Notes under the pieces: model-generated | Database searches by the model: none | What the model was told of the DNA's origin: nothing | What the model saw: the letters and a program-made list of their open reading frames with translations, nothing else | Position numbers and translations under genes: made by a program | Assembly (NCBI GenBank): GCA_019038735.1 | Contig: JAHOYW010000161.1 | Location: forward strand, 1 to 9,649 | Length of the DNA stretch: 9,649 nucleotides | Source: Victivallales bacterium | GTDB lineage: Bacteria; Verrucomicrobiota; Lentisphaeria; Victivallales; Victivallaceae | Reading direction: 5' to 3' | In this document: piece by piece, positions 1 to 6,184 of the stretch | How positions within the stretch are numbered: the stretch's first letter is position 1 | Layout: every line of letters begins with the position of its first letter

Positions 1-307
1 CCATAGCCCTTATCCATTACGATGCAAGCATCGGGGAATTAACCCTCCTTTGATTAAACGGAATAAGTATTTACAAGAAAAATAAAATAAATTGCAAAAA
101 GTATTATTACTCCGGCTTATAATCAGCTTGCATACTTAGCTGAAACAGAACTCAAAGCCAATTTGGGTAATGACATAGCTTATGCTCAAACCTAGATGAG
201 CTAAAGTCATTTGATTATGAATTGAACAGCATTTGCATTGTGAAACTCCTTCAACTCCCTGATGGAGTTAGCAGATTAATATTATTCCTAGATTAATAAA
301 AGAATCT
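1..307. other. Left-edge region without an intact gene
   Basis: No complete gene is visible here. Two short open stretches exist on the plus strand. Bases 2-85 read as a peptide containing RGINPPLIKRNK before a TAA; this loosely recalls the RGI-x-P-x-IP-x-R-x-N stretch of IS5-type transposases. Bases 91-195 form 34 codons without a start (containing LAYLAETELKANLGND) and end in TAG. Neither has a ribosome binding site, and both may be remnants or chance. The remainder, 196-307, is AT-rich with short repeats (AACTCC twice near 244-258, AGATTAAT at 273-280 and 290-297) and lies just beyond the stop of the regulator gene. Confidence 0.5.
253..269 (-). terminator. Weak hairpin 3' of the regulator gene
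   Basis: AACTCC (253-258) and GGAGTT (264-269) form a perfect 6-bp stem with a 5-nt loop, about 40 nt beyond the stop of the minus-strand regulator. No T tract follows on the minus strand, so this would be at best a weak or factor-assisted terminator. A second inverted repeat, CCTAG (287-291) with CTAGG (308-312), overlaps the stop codon itself. Neither is convincing alone. Confidence 0.25.
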
Positions 308-1075
308 CTAGGCAATAATTAAATCAACCTTATTGAGCTCCAGTTGTTTTTTAAAGTCATCATCTTCTATGACAGTGCTTATAAGAATATCAATATCGTT
401 TAACTGGCAGACTTTGCACATTGCTGATTGTCCTAATTTTGAAGCATCGGCAATAACAACAACCTTGTCGGCGTTCTCAATCATTGCGCGTTCCGTTTCC
501 ACAACTAACTCGTTTGTATTACTGATGCCGTTTATATCTATACCGGCAGCTGATATAAACGCAATGTTCGCATGATATTTTGATAAAGATTCTTTTGTTT
601 TTGGACCAAGTAATATTCCAGATTTTCTATAAAGAAAACCTCCAGTCATATAAAATTCAAGAGCAGAGTTAAAGGGATGTCTTTCTTCAATAATATTCGC
701 CAGCTTCAAGGAGTTACTTATTATCCGAAGATCAATGTTCTGCAAAAAATATCCCATCTGTGCCGTGGTGCTACCGCCATCTATAAATATTACATCTTCA
801 GGAGAAATTAATTCAACAGCCTTTTTAGCTAAAGTCGCTTTTTCTGATGAATAGCGATTCTCACGAATAGCATAAGGCAGTGTGTCGTGGTCAAAGTCAA
901 GTTTCTTGATGCCGCCATGAACTTTTGTAACTATGTTGTTGTCCGCTAAATATGTAAAATCACGGCGTATAGTCGCGGGGCTTGCAGGAAATAACTCCAT
1001 AGCTTTTTCGACAGTTAAAAAATCATTCTCCGCAAGATATTTAACTATTTTGTCCTGCCTTATTCTTTGCAACAT
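308..1075 (-). CDS. DeoR-family transcriptional repressor
   Basis: This is a DNA-binding regulator of sugar catabolism, probably the local repressor of the divergent operon. The 255-residue length is normal for DeoR/GlpR proteins. Residues 1-57 form the winged HTH: LTVEKAMELF helix, then SPATIRRDFTYLADNN (recognition helix with the family RRD signature), then a VHGG wing end at 52-55. Residues from about 75 form the sugar-phosphate sensor domain with DGGSTT at 99-104, TGG at 144-146, and D210-S212-K213, which in this family line the ligand site. The start is ATG at 1075, with AGGA (1084-1087) 8 nt upstream. In the family the inducer is usually a phosphorylated sugar; which one cannot be read from the sequence. 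Its position facing the operon across a repeat-rich 170-bp region supports autoregulation and control of the neighbours (inference). Confidence 0.93.
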   Translation of the reverse strand: MLQRIRQDKIVKYLAENDFLTVEKAMELFPASPATIRRDFTYLADNNIVTKVHGGIKKLDFDHDTLPYAIRENRYSSEKATLAKKAVELISPEDVIFIDGGSTTAQMGYFLQNIDLRIISNSLKLANIIEERHPFNSALEFYMTGGFLYRKSGILLGPKTKESLSKYHANIAFISAAGIDINGISNTNELVVETERAMIENADKVVVIADASKLGQSAMCKVCQLNDIDILISTVIEDDDFKKQLELNKVDLIIA

Positions 1076-1099
1076 AAGATCATTCCTAAATGTTATTTT

Positions 1100-1114
1100 T
1101 AATCAAATATAATC
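1100..1114 (-). promoter_or_regulatory. Outer operator, left half of 15-bp inverted repeat
   Basis: On the minus strand this reads GATTATATTTGATTA, identical over 15 of 15 bases to 1207-1221 on the plus strand. It lies just downstream of the likely transcription start of the regulator gene (TATAAT on the minus strand at 1130-1125). AATCA units begin at 1101 and 1111, 10 bp apart. It is probably a binding site for the adjacent DeoR-type protein (inference). Confidence 0.7.
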
Positions 1115-1124
1115 ATAATAAATG

Positions 1125-1154
1125 ATTATAGCAAGAAAAAAGCTAAAAAAACAA
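1125..1154 (-). promoter_or_regulatory. Promoter of the regulator gene
   Basis: On the minus strand TATAAT (1130-1125) is a perfect -10 box. A weak -35, TTGTTT (1154-1149), lies 18 bp upstream. The predicted start near 1118 gives a leader of about 43 nt before the ATG at 1075. The left operator would sit in the first transcribed bases, consistent with self-repression. Confidence 0.55.
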
Positions 1155-1164
1155 TAAATTTATA

Positions 1165-1190
1165 TGATTAGTATTGATTTGCTATGATTG
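1165..1190 (+). promoter_or_regulatory. Central operator array, TGATT every 10 bp
   Basis: TGATT occurs at 1165, 1175 and 1185, exactly one helical turn apart, so all three face the same side of the DNA. The middle unit is part of the -35 box of the operon promoter (TTGATT, 1174-1179). DeoR-family repressors commonly bind short direct repeats of this sort. The same TGATT core is present in the two outer sites. Confidence 0.65.
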
Positions 1191-1201
1191 CGGGTTATAA
1201 T
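1174..1201 (+). promoter_or_regulatory. Sigma-70-type promoter of the catabolic operon
   Basis: TTGATT (1174-1179, four of six matches to TTGACA) and a perfect TATAAT (1196-1201) are separated by 16 bp. The start of transcription would fall near 1208, inside the right-hand operator, giving a leader of about 38 nt to the ATG at 1246. Operator units over the -35 and at the start site predict steric repression. Confidence 0.65.
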
Positions 1202-1206
1202 AAAAC

Positions 1207-1221
1207 GATTATATTTGATTA
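1207..1221 (+). promoter_or_regulatory. Outer operator, right half of 15-bp inverted repeat
   Basis: GATTATATTTGATTA is the exact reverse complement of 1100-1114. The centre-to-centre distance is 107 bp, about ten helical turns, which would suit a DNA loop between the two sites. It overlaps the predicted transcription start of the operon. Confidence 0.7.
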
Positions 1222-1245
1222 TTTAATTAACTAAAGGGTCAAGCA

Positions 1246-2592
1246 ATGAAACAGAATATTTTGAAACTTGAAGAAGAATTAAATTTTTTTGATTTAAAAA
1301 TACGCAGGAATGCCTTACTGGAGCTTTCCAAAATCAAGGATGATCCTTCTCATGCGGGAAAAAATGTCAATATGCACTTTCACTCATTTTTTTCCTACAA
1401 CTCTGAAGTCTGGTCGCCGTCGCGTATTGCCTGGGAAGCTAAGAAGGCGGGACTTTATGCCGCAGGGCTTTGTGATTTTGACGTGCTTGACGGGCTTGAT
1501 GAGTTTTGGGAGGCATGTGAAATACTTGAACTGCGCGCGACCATCAATCTTGAAACAAGAGCTTATTTGAATGAGTATTGCGATTCAGACATCAACTCTC
1601 CGGGAGAAGCAGGTGTTACCTATATAATGGGTGCTGGCTTTACTGAAATGCCGGAAGCGGGTTCAAGTCAAAATATGATCCTCGCTGACTACAGGCAGGG
1701 AGCAAAGGAACGCAATATTGCGCTCATCAAGCGTATCAATGCGAAATTGATTGAGATTGCTATTAATTATGATAATGATGTTTTGCCTTTGACTCCGTCC
1801 GGGGCGGCCACCGAACGCCATATCATAAGCGCATATATCAATAAAGCGGAAAGTGTTTTTGCAGATAAAAATGCTCTTGTGGATTTTTGGAGCAAGATTT
1901 TCGACACAAATAAAGAAGAAACCAACGCCTTAATTAACAATTTACCAAAGCTGGAAGATATTACCCGCACCAAGCTCGCCAAGCGAGGCGGAATCGGCTA
2001 CGTTCAACCATCGATCGATACCTTTCCATCAGTTGATGAGTTCATCAAATGGGTTGCTTCATGTAATGCAATTCCAATGATGACCTGGCTGGACGGTATA
2101 AGTAATGGAGAATCTGACGCAAATGCTATGTTGACCTGCATGAAAGATAAAGGCGCAACCGCATTGAATATCATTCCTGATAGAAACTGGAATATTGCCG
2201 ATCCGGCAAGCAAATCTCTAAAAGTCGCAAAGCTGGCGGAAATCATTGAAGCTGCTGATGCTATGGGATTGCCAATCAATATCGGAACGGAAATGAATAA
2301 GTGTGGTCAACCTTTTGCGGATGACCTTGACGGCGAAGTATTGAATAAACACAAGGATGTTTTTCTTAAGGGAGCACAAATAATGGTCGGACACACAATT
2401 CTCACAAAATTCGCTAATTTCCCATACTGCGGTACGAAAGCATCTGAAAAATTCTCAGATATTTATGAAATGAATCTTTTTTTCGAAGCAGTCGGAGCTT
2501 TGCCGCCATTAAGCGTGGATTCAGCAGAAAAACTTCGTAAAATGGGAACCGAAAAAGCATTGATAAAACTAACAGAAATGATAGATAACTAA
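1246..2592 (+). CDS. PHP-like domain protein of unknown function, first gene of operon
   Basis: A cytosolic 448-residue protein with no signal peptide or membrane segment. Residues 40-105 resemble the start of a PHP (polymerase and histidinol phosphatase) metal-hydrolase domain: MHFHS (43-47) supplies the HxH of motif I, followed by the characteristic S-x(7-8)-SR-IAWEAKKAGL helix. Motif II, normally TDHD-x-x-x-G, is CDFD-VLDG (76-83), so its histidine is replaced by phenylalanine. E103 in NLETR matches the motif III acid. Further candidate ligands are H192 (ATERH), E349 (GTEMN) and H383 (VGHT). Residues 120-250 look like a family-specific insertion. ATG 1246 is preceded by AAGGG (1234-1238). 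Position at the head of a sugar/polyol operon suggests a hydrolase or isomerase acting on its intermediates, but I do not recognise a characterised function and none should be assumed. Confidence 0.8.
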   Translation: MKQNILKLEEELNFFDLKIRRNALLELSKIKDDPSHAGKNVNMHFHSFFSYNSEVWSPSRIAWEAKKAGLYAAGLCDFDVLDGLDEFWEACEILELRATINLETRAYLNEYCDSDINSPGEAGVTYIMGAGFTEMPEAGSSQNMILADYRQGAKERNIALIKRINAKLIEIAINYDNDVLPLTPSGAATERHIISAYINKAESVFADKNALVDFWSKIFDTNKEETNALINNLPKLEDITRTKLAKRGGIGYVQPSIDTFPSVDEFIKWVASCNAIPMMTWLDGISNGESDANAMLTCMKDKGATALNIIPDRNWNIADPASKSLKVAKLAEIIEAADAMGLPINIGTEMNKCGQPFADDLDGEVLNKHKDVFLKGAQIMVGHTILTKFANFPYCGTKASEKFSDIYEMNLFFEAVGALPPLSVDSAEKLRKMGTEKALIKLTEMIDN

Positions 2593-2602
2593 AGGTAAAA
2601 AC

Positions 2603-3655
2603 ATGAAAGCAGCAATAATTAAAAAACCTGGCGTAATCGCGATTGAAGATATCGAAACTCCAAAGCCTGCAAAAGGTGAAATACTCTTGAAAGTAGACGC
2701 ATGCGCGCTTTGTGGGACAGATCAAAGAGTATTGAAAGGCGAAAAGTATGTTGATGTACCAATCGTCGGACATGAAGTCACTGGAACTGTTGAAGCAGTG
2801 GGACCGGAAGTACAGAATATAAATATTGGAGAACGATATGCTGTTCAGACAGTCATAGGATGTGGACATTGCGCATGGTGCAAAATCAGCAGGGAAAATC
2901 TTTGCGAAAATGGATTTAAGGCAATTGGTTACCAGTGGAACGGCGGTTTTGCGGAATATATGATAATGCCGGAACTCGGAGTGAAACAAGGCTGTCTTAT
3001 TCCAATTCCAGACACAATATCTGACGAAGAAGGAACAATTATTGAACCATTAAGCTGCTGTGTTAATGGTATGCGGGCAATTCCGTTTGAAGATAACGAG
3101 CTCAAGGAAGTAGCTATTTTTGGCGGTGGAATTATCGGAGTATTGAACGGACTCGTCGCCAAGGCACGTGGAGCTGAAAAAATAACTATTCTTGATGTGT
3201 CACAGGATAGACTTGATCTCCACCAGAAACTCAATCTACCTTTTGATAATTTTATAAATACAAAAAAGACTGATCCAGTTGAATGGGTTAAAAATTATAC
3301 AAATGGACGCGGCATGGATGCTATTGTTGTCGCGGCTTCGGTAAAAGAGCTGGTTCCGACAGCAATGGAAATGCTGGCAAGAGCAGGACACTTGTCAATT
3401 TTTGCGGGAATGCCGAAGTCAAATCCTCTCGAAAATATTGATCTGAATCTTATTCATTATCAAGAATTTCATGTACATGGCGCGAATAGCTCTGTCGAAA
3501 GAGATTACATTGAAGCGCGTAATTATATCGTATCGAGAAAAATCAACGTAAGCGCATTAGTAACCCATACCTTTGAGCTTGAAGATTTTAATGAAGCGGT
3601 CAAAACGCAAGGCAATCCTGCATCGGGAGCCATGAAAGTTATTATTAAAAACTAA
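2603..3655 (+). CDS. Zinc-dependent medium-chain alcohol/polyol dehydrogenase
   Basis: A cytosolic MDR-superfamily dehydrogenase that interconverts a secondary or primary alcohol with its ketone or aldehyde using NAD. All zinc ligands are present: catalytic C37 (ALCGTD), H57-E58 (VGHE) and E148 (EPLSC), and structural C87, C90, C93 and C101. The Rossmann motif GGGIIG is at 174-179, and D198 at the end of beta-2 (ILDVS) favours NAD over NADP. The 350-residue length is usual. It follows the PHP gene by 10 nt, with AAAGG (2591-2595) 7 nt before the ATG. It is closer in style to threonine/sorbitol dehydrogenase-like sugar dehydrogenases than to ethanol dehydrogenases. The substrate is not identifiable; a polyol, or the aldehyde released by the downstream aldolase, would both fit the context. 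Confidence 0.92.
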   Translation: MKAAIIKKPGVIAIEDIETPKPAKGEILLKVDACALCGTDQRVLKGEKYVDVPIVGHEVTGTVEAVGPEVQNINIGERYAVQTVIGCGHCAWCKISRENLCENGFKAIGYQWNGGFAEYMIMPELGVKQGCLIPIPDTISDEEGTIIEPLSCCVNGMRAIPFEDNELKEVAIFGGGIIGVLNGLVAKARGAEKITILDVSQDRLDLHQKLNLPFDNFINTKKTDPVEWVKNYTNGRGMDAIVVAASVKELVPTAMEMLARAGHLSIFAGMPKSNPLENIDLNLIHYQEFHVHGANSSVERDYIEARNYIVSRKINVSALVTHTFELEDFNEAVKTQGNPASGAMKVIIKN

Positions 3656-3670
3656 ATCAGGAGATAAAAA

Positions 3671-4381
3671 ATGTCATTATTTAATAAATACAACAAAGAA
3701 ATTGAACTATTCGTAAAAGTTTGTCATCGTCTCGCGAACAATATGTTCGTAACAGGATTTGGCGGTAATATGGCCTGGAAGCTGGATGATGATGTAATCT
3801 TAATTACTCCTACTCAAATGAATAAAGGTGATATTACTAAAAAAGACCTTGTCTTTTTGAATATGGCGGGCGATACACTTGGAGGCACAAAACGTCCGAC
3901 AGGTGAAAAACCGATGTATTTGGAGTTTTTCAATAAAAGATCTGATATTACAAGTGTTGTACATTGTCATCCGCCATGCGTGTGCGCAACGGCAATCCTT
4001 GAGGATGAATCTATCTTGATGCGTCCTTATTATCCGGAAACTGTTACTGAGGTAGGTCCAGTGCCAACGGTTCCTTACGGCGAACCGCTTACCTTGCAAC
4101 TTGCCGAAAACTTTGCGCCTTTTTTGCAGAAATATAATAGTTTCATCATGAAAAATCATGGTCTTGTAACGATGACTACAGGTGATATTTACTGGACATT
4201 ACTAACCGTTGAACTTCTTGAGAGTTCCGTAAATTCAATACTCAAAGCTATGTCTGTAGGCTCATTAAAAGAATTATCAAAAGAAGCTCTTACAAATCTC
4301 GGCAATGTAATGAAAACTCGCGACTTGCCGCTTTTCGGAGCACCAGGAATAAATAAAACTCTTGAAGGTATGTACTTTTAA
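3671..4381 (+). CDS. Class II (zinc) aldolase/adducin-family protein
   Basis: It belongs to the L-fuculose-1-phosphate aldolase / ribulose-5-phosphate 4-epimerase family, whose members cleave or epimerise sugar phosphates by retro-aldol chemistry. The 236 residues cover the single domain. FGGN (30-33) matches the phosphate-binding SGN loop, ITPT is at 45-48, and E79 in PTGEKP corresponds to the catalytic acid. H98-C-H100 (VVHCHPP) and H163 (KNHGLV) are the zinc ligands. The gene starts 15 nt after the dehydrogenase, with AGGAGA (3659-3664) upstream. A true aldolase would give a three-carbon unit plus glycolaldehyde or lactaldehyde; some relatives instead decarboxylate 3-oxo acid phosphates. 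No kinase is encoded in this window, so either phosphorylation occurs elsewhere or the enzyme uses an unphosphorylated substrate. Family confidence is high, exact reaction low. Confidence 0.92.
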   Translation: MSLFNKYNKEIELFVKVCHRLANNMFVTGFGGNMAWKLDDDVILITPTQMNKGDITKKDLVFLNMAGDTLGGTKRPTGEKPMYLEFFNKRSDITSVVHCHPPCVCATAILEDESILMRPYYPETVTEVGPVPTVPYGEPLTLQLAENFAPFLQKYNSFIMKNHGLVTMTTGDIYWTLLTVELLESSVNSILKAMSVGSLKELSKEALTNLGNVMKTRDLPLFGAPGINKTLEGMYF

Positions 4382-4397
4382 AGAAAAGGATATAAAA

Positions 4398-5192
4398 ATG
4401 CGAATTGCTGTATGTATTAAACAAGTGCCGGAAACCAAGTCCGTGAAAATGGACCCGGAAACCCGCACGGTTATTCGGCAGGGAGTACAGGCGATAATAA
4501 ATCCGCTTGATCTCTACGCAATTGAAGCCGCGCTCCAACTCAAAGAAGCTTATGACGCACAAATCACCGCCGTATCAATGGGACCGCCGCAGGCGGTAAC
4601 TGCCCTCAAAGAAGCTGTCGCGATGGGCGTTGATGAAGCTGTCCTGATCAGTGACCGGGCTTTTGCCGGATCAGATACTTGGGCGACTTCATATATATTA
4701 GCCGAAGCACTCAAACAGCTTGGCGAATTTGACCTGATTTTATGCGGTGAACGCGCCACCGACGGCGACACCGGGCAAGTCGGCCCCGAAATGGCGGCGG
4801 CTCTGGATTTACCCGTCGTAACTTATGTAAATCATATAAATGAATTAGAAGATGGAAAATTAAAAGTTTCACGCTTGGTCGAGAATGGAACGCAAAAACT
4901 GTCTATGCAGCTTCCGGGAGTTCTCACTGTGGTAAAAGAAATCGGTGAACCTAGACTGCCGACTTTTCGGGGTAAACTAAAAGCTAAGGAAATAGAACTA
5001 CCTGGCTTTGATCTGGAAAGCTTGAAACTTGATAAAAGCCTTATAGGACTAAAAGGCTCACCCACAAGAGTAGTCAAAATCTTCCGTCCTGAAGTCGTCC
5101 GCAACTGCGAACTAATGAAAGCTGAAACAGAAGCACAGACAGTCGAAGCCGTTGACGCGATGCTGGCCTTTATTAAGGAGGAATCAGTATGA
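4398..5192 (+). CDS. etfB: Electron transfer flavoprotein, beta subunit
   Basis: The small subunit of the cytosolic EtfAB dimer, which takes electrons from a flavin dehydrogenase. The 264-residue product starts MRIAVCIKQVPET at ATG 4398, preceded by AAAAGGA (4384-4390); an in-frame upstream TTG at 4362 would overlap the aldolase gene and is rejected. Family motifs are NPLDLYAIEAAL, then SMGPPQA, then AMGVDEAVLISD, then FAGSDTWATS. The nucleotide-binding loop ERATDGDTGQVGP resembles the DGDT-x-QVGP form seen in Etfs of anaerobic and FixA/bifurcating types rather than the DDD form of mitochondrial-type, AMP-binding Etf. That makes a second FAD, and possible electron bifurcation or confurcation, a reasonable hypothesis. 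The C-terminal arm (KIFRPE onward) that wraps EtfA is complete. The ATGA overlap with etfA implies translational coupling. Confidence 0.95.
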   Translation: MRIAVCIKQVPETKSVKMDPETRTVIRQGVQAIINPLDLYAIEAALQLKEAYDAQITAVSMGPPQAVTALKEAVAMGVDEAVLISDRAFAGSDTWATSYILAEALKQLGEFDLILCGERATDGDTGQVGPEMAAALDLPVVTYVNHINELEDGKLKVSRLVENGTQKLSMQLPGVLTVVKEIGEPRLPTFRGKLKAKEIELPGFDLESLKLDKSLIGLKGSPTRVVKIFRPEVVRNCELMKAETEAQTVEAVDAMLAFIKEESV

Positions 5193-6184
5193 AAAATATC
5201 TGGATACTAGCTGAACAAGACGCCGGCGAAGTCAAAGCGGTTTCATACGAACTTTTGACGCGCGGACTGGCTCTGGCAGAAAAAAGCGGACGAAAACTTT
5301 GCGCTATGATCTTTGGGAATAATATTTCCGAAGATGGTTTAAATGAACTTATTGCGCGCGGCGCGGAACGCGTTGTCGCTGTTGAAGCACCGGAACTTGA
5401 ACATTTTCTGGTTGAACCTTATTCCGTCTGCATGTTGGATCTAATAAAAAAATATGAACCTGAAATAATTTTAGCGGCGGCGACTACAACAGGCAGGACT
5501 TTGATGCCCTATGTCGCGATGACCGCTGATGCTGGTTTGACCGCGGATTGTACTGAATTGGATATTGAAGATGAAACAGGTTTGCTATTGCAGACCCGTC
5601 CGGCAATTGGTGGTAATATCATGGCAACAATCAAATGCCCTGAACACCGTCCGCAAATGTCCACTATTCGTCCGAAATCAACTCCAGAAGCGGATCGTCA
5701 AGAAGGACGAGCAGGTGAGCTTATTCGCCTGAGAGCTCCGGCTGAAGCAAGCAAGAGCAGAGTCTATTACGAGGGATTTGAACCTGATACTGAAGAAATG
5801 AACTTGCAGGATGCCGAACGTGTCGTTGTCGTCGGGCGTGGAATCAAAACTCAAGCTAATATAAAATTAGCCCGTAAACTCGCAGATTTATTAGGCGCGG
5901 CATTAGGCGCGAGTCGTGAAGTTATTGACCGCGGCTGGCTGAGCTATCCGCACCAGATCGGTTTGAGCGGCAAAACCGTTACTCCAAAATTATATATAGG
6001 CATCGGTGTTTCAGGAGCGATTCAGCATCTCGCCGGAATGCAGACATCTGAATGTATTATTGCCATCAATAAAGACCCGGACGCGCAGATTTTCCATGTC
6101 GCTGATTTTGGAATTGTCGGAGATCTTTTTGAAGTCCTGCCAATCCTCATTGAAAAGCTTAAACGGGGAGAAAAAATATGTTAA
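5189..6184 (+). CDS. etfA: Electron transfer flavoprotein, alpha subunit
   Basis: The large subunit of EtfAB, holding the electron-transferring FAD. The 331-residue length is standard; there is no N-terminal ferredoxin extension, so any low-potential acceptor would have to be a separate protein. The C-terminal FAD domain is intact: GRGIKTQANI near 215, GASREVIDRGW, then QIGLSGKTVTPKLYIGIG, then SGAIQHLAGM, then AINKDPDAQIF and ADFGIVGD. The SGAIQH and AINKD segments contact the FAD in the family. Translation starts at ATG 5189 inside the etfB stop region (4-nt overlap), with a strong AAGGAGG at 5175-5181. The downstream FAD oxidoreductase gene overlaps its end by 7 nt, which argues that the three products form one complex. 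Confidence 0.96.
   Translation: MKNIWILAEQDAGEVKAVSYELLTRGLALAEKSGRKLCAMIFGNNISEDGLNELIARGAERVVAVEAPELEHFLVEPYSVCMLDLIKKYEPEIILAAATTTGRTLMPYVAMTADAGLTADCTELDIEDETGLLLQTRPAIGGNIMATIKCPEHRPQMSTIRPKSTPEADRQEGRAGELIRLRAPAEASKSRVYYEGFEPDTEEMNLQDAERVVVVGRGIKTQANIKLARKLADLLGAALGASREVIDRGWLSYPHQIGLSGKTVTPKLYIGIGVSGAIQHLAGMQTSECIIAINKDPDAQIFHVADFGIVGDLFEVLPILIEKLKRGEKIC

Noticed and set aside
2414..2989. Long minus-strand open frame of 191 codons antisense to the PHP and dehydrogenase genes
   Set aside because: It is antisense to two well-supported genes, has low-complexity Phe/Ser/Tyr-rich content, and no recognisable domain.
4362..4397. Earlier TTG start for etfB adding 12 residues
   Set aside because: It overlaps the aldolase gene, lacks a ribosome binding site, and the product from ATG 4398 begins exactly at the usual EtfB N-terminus.
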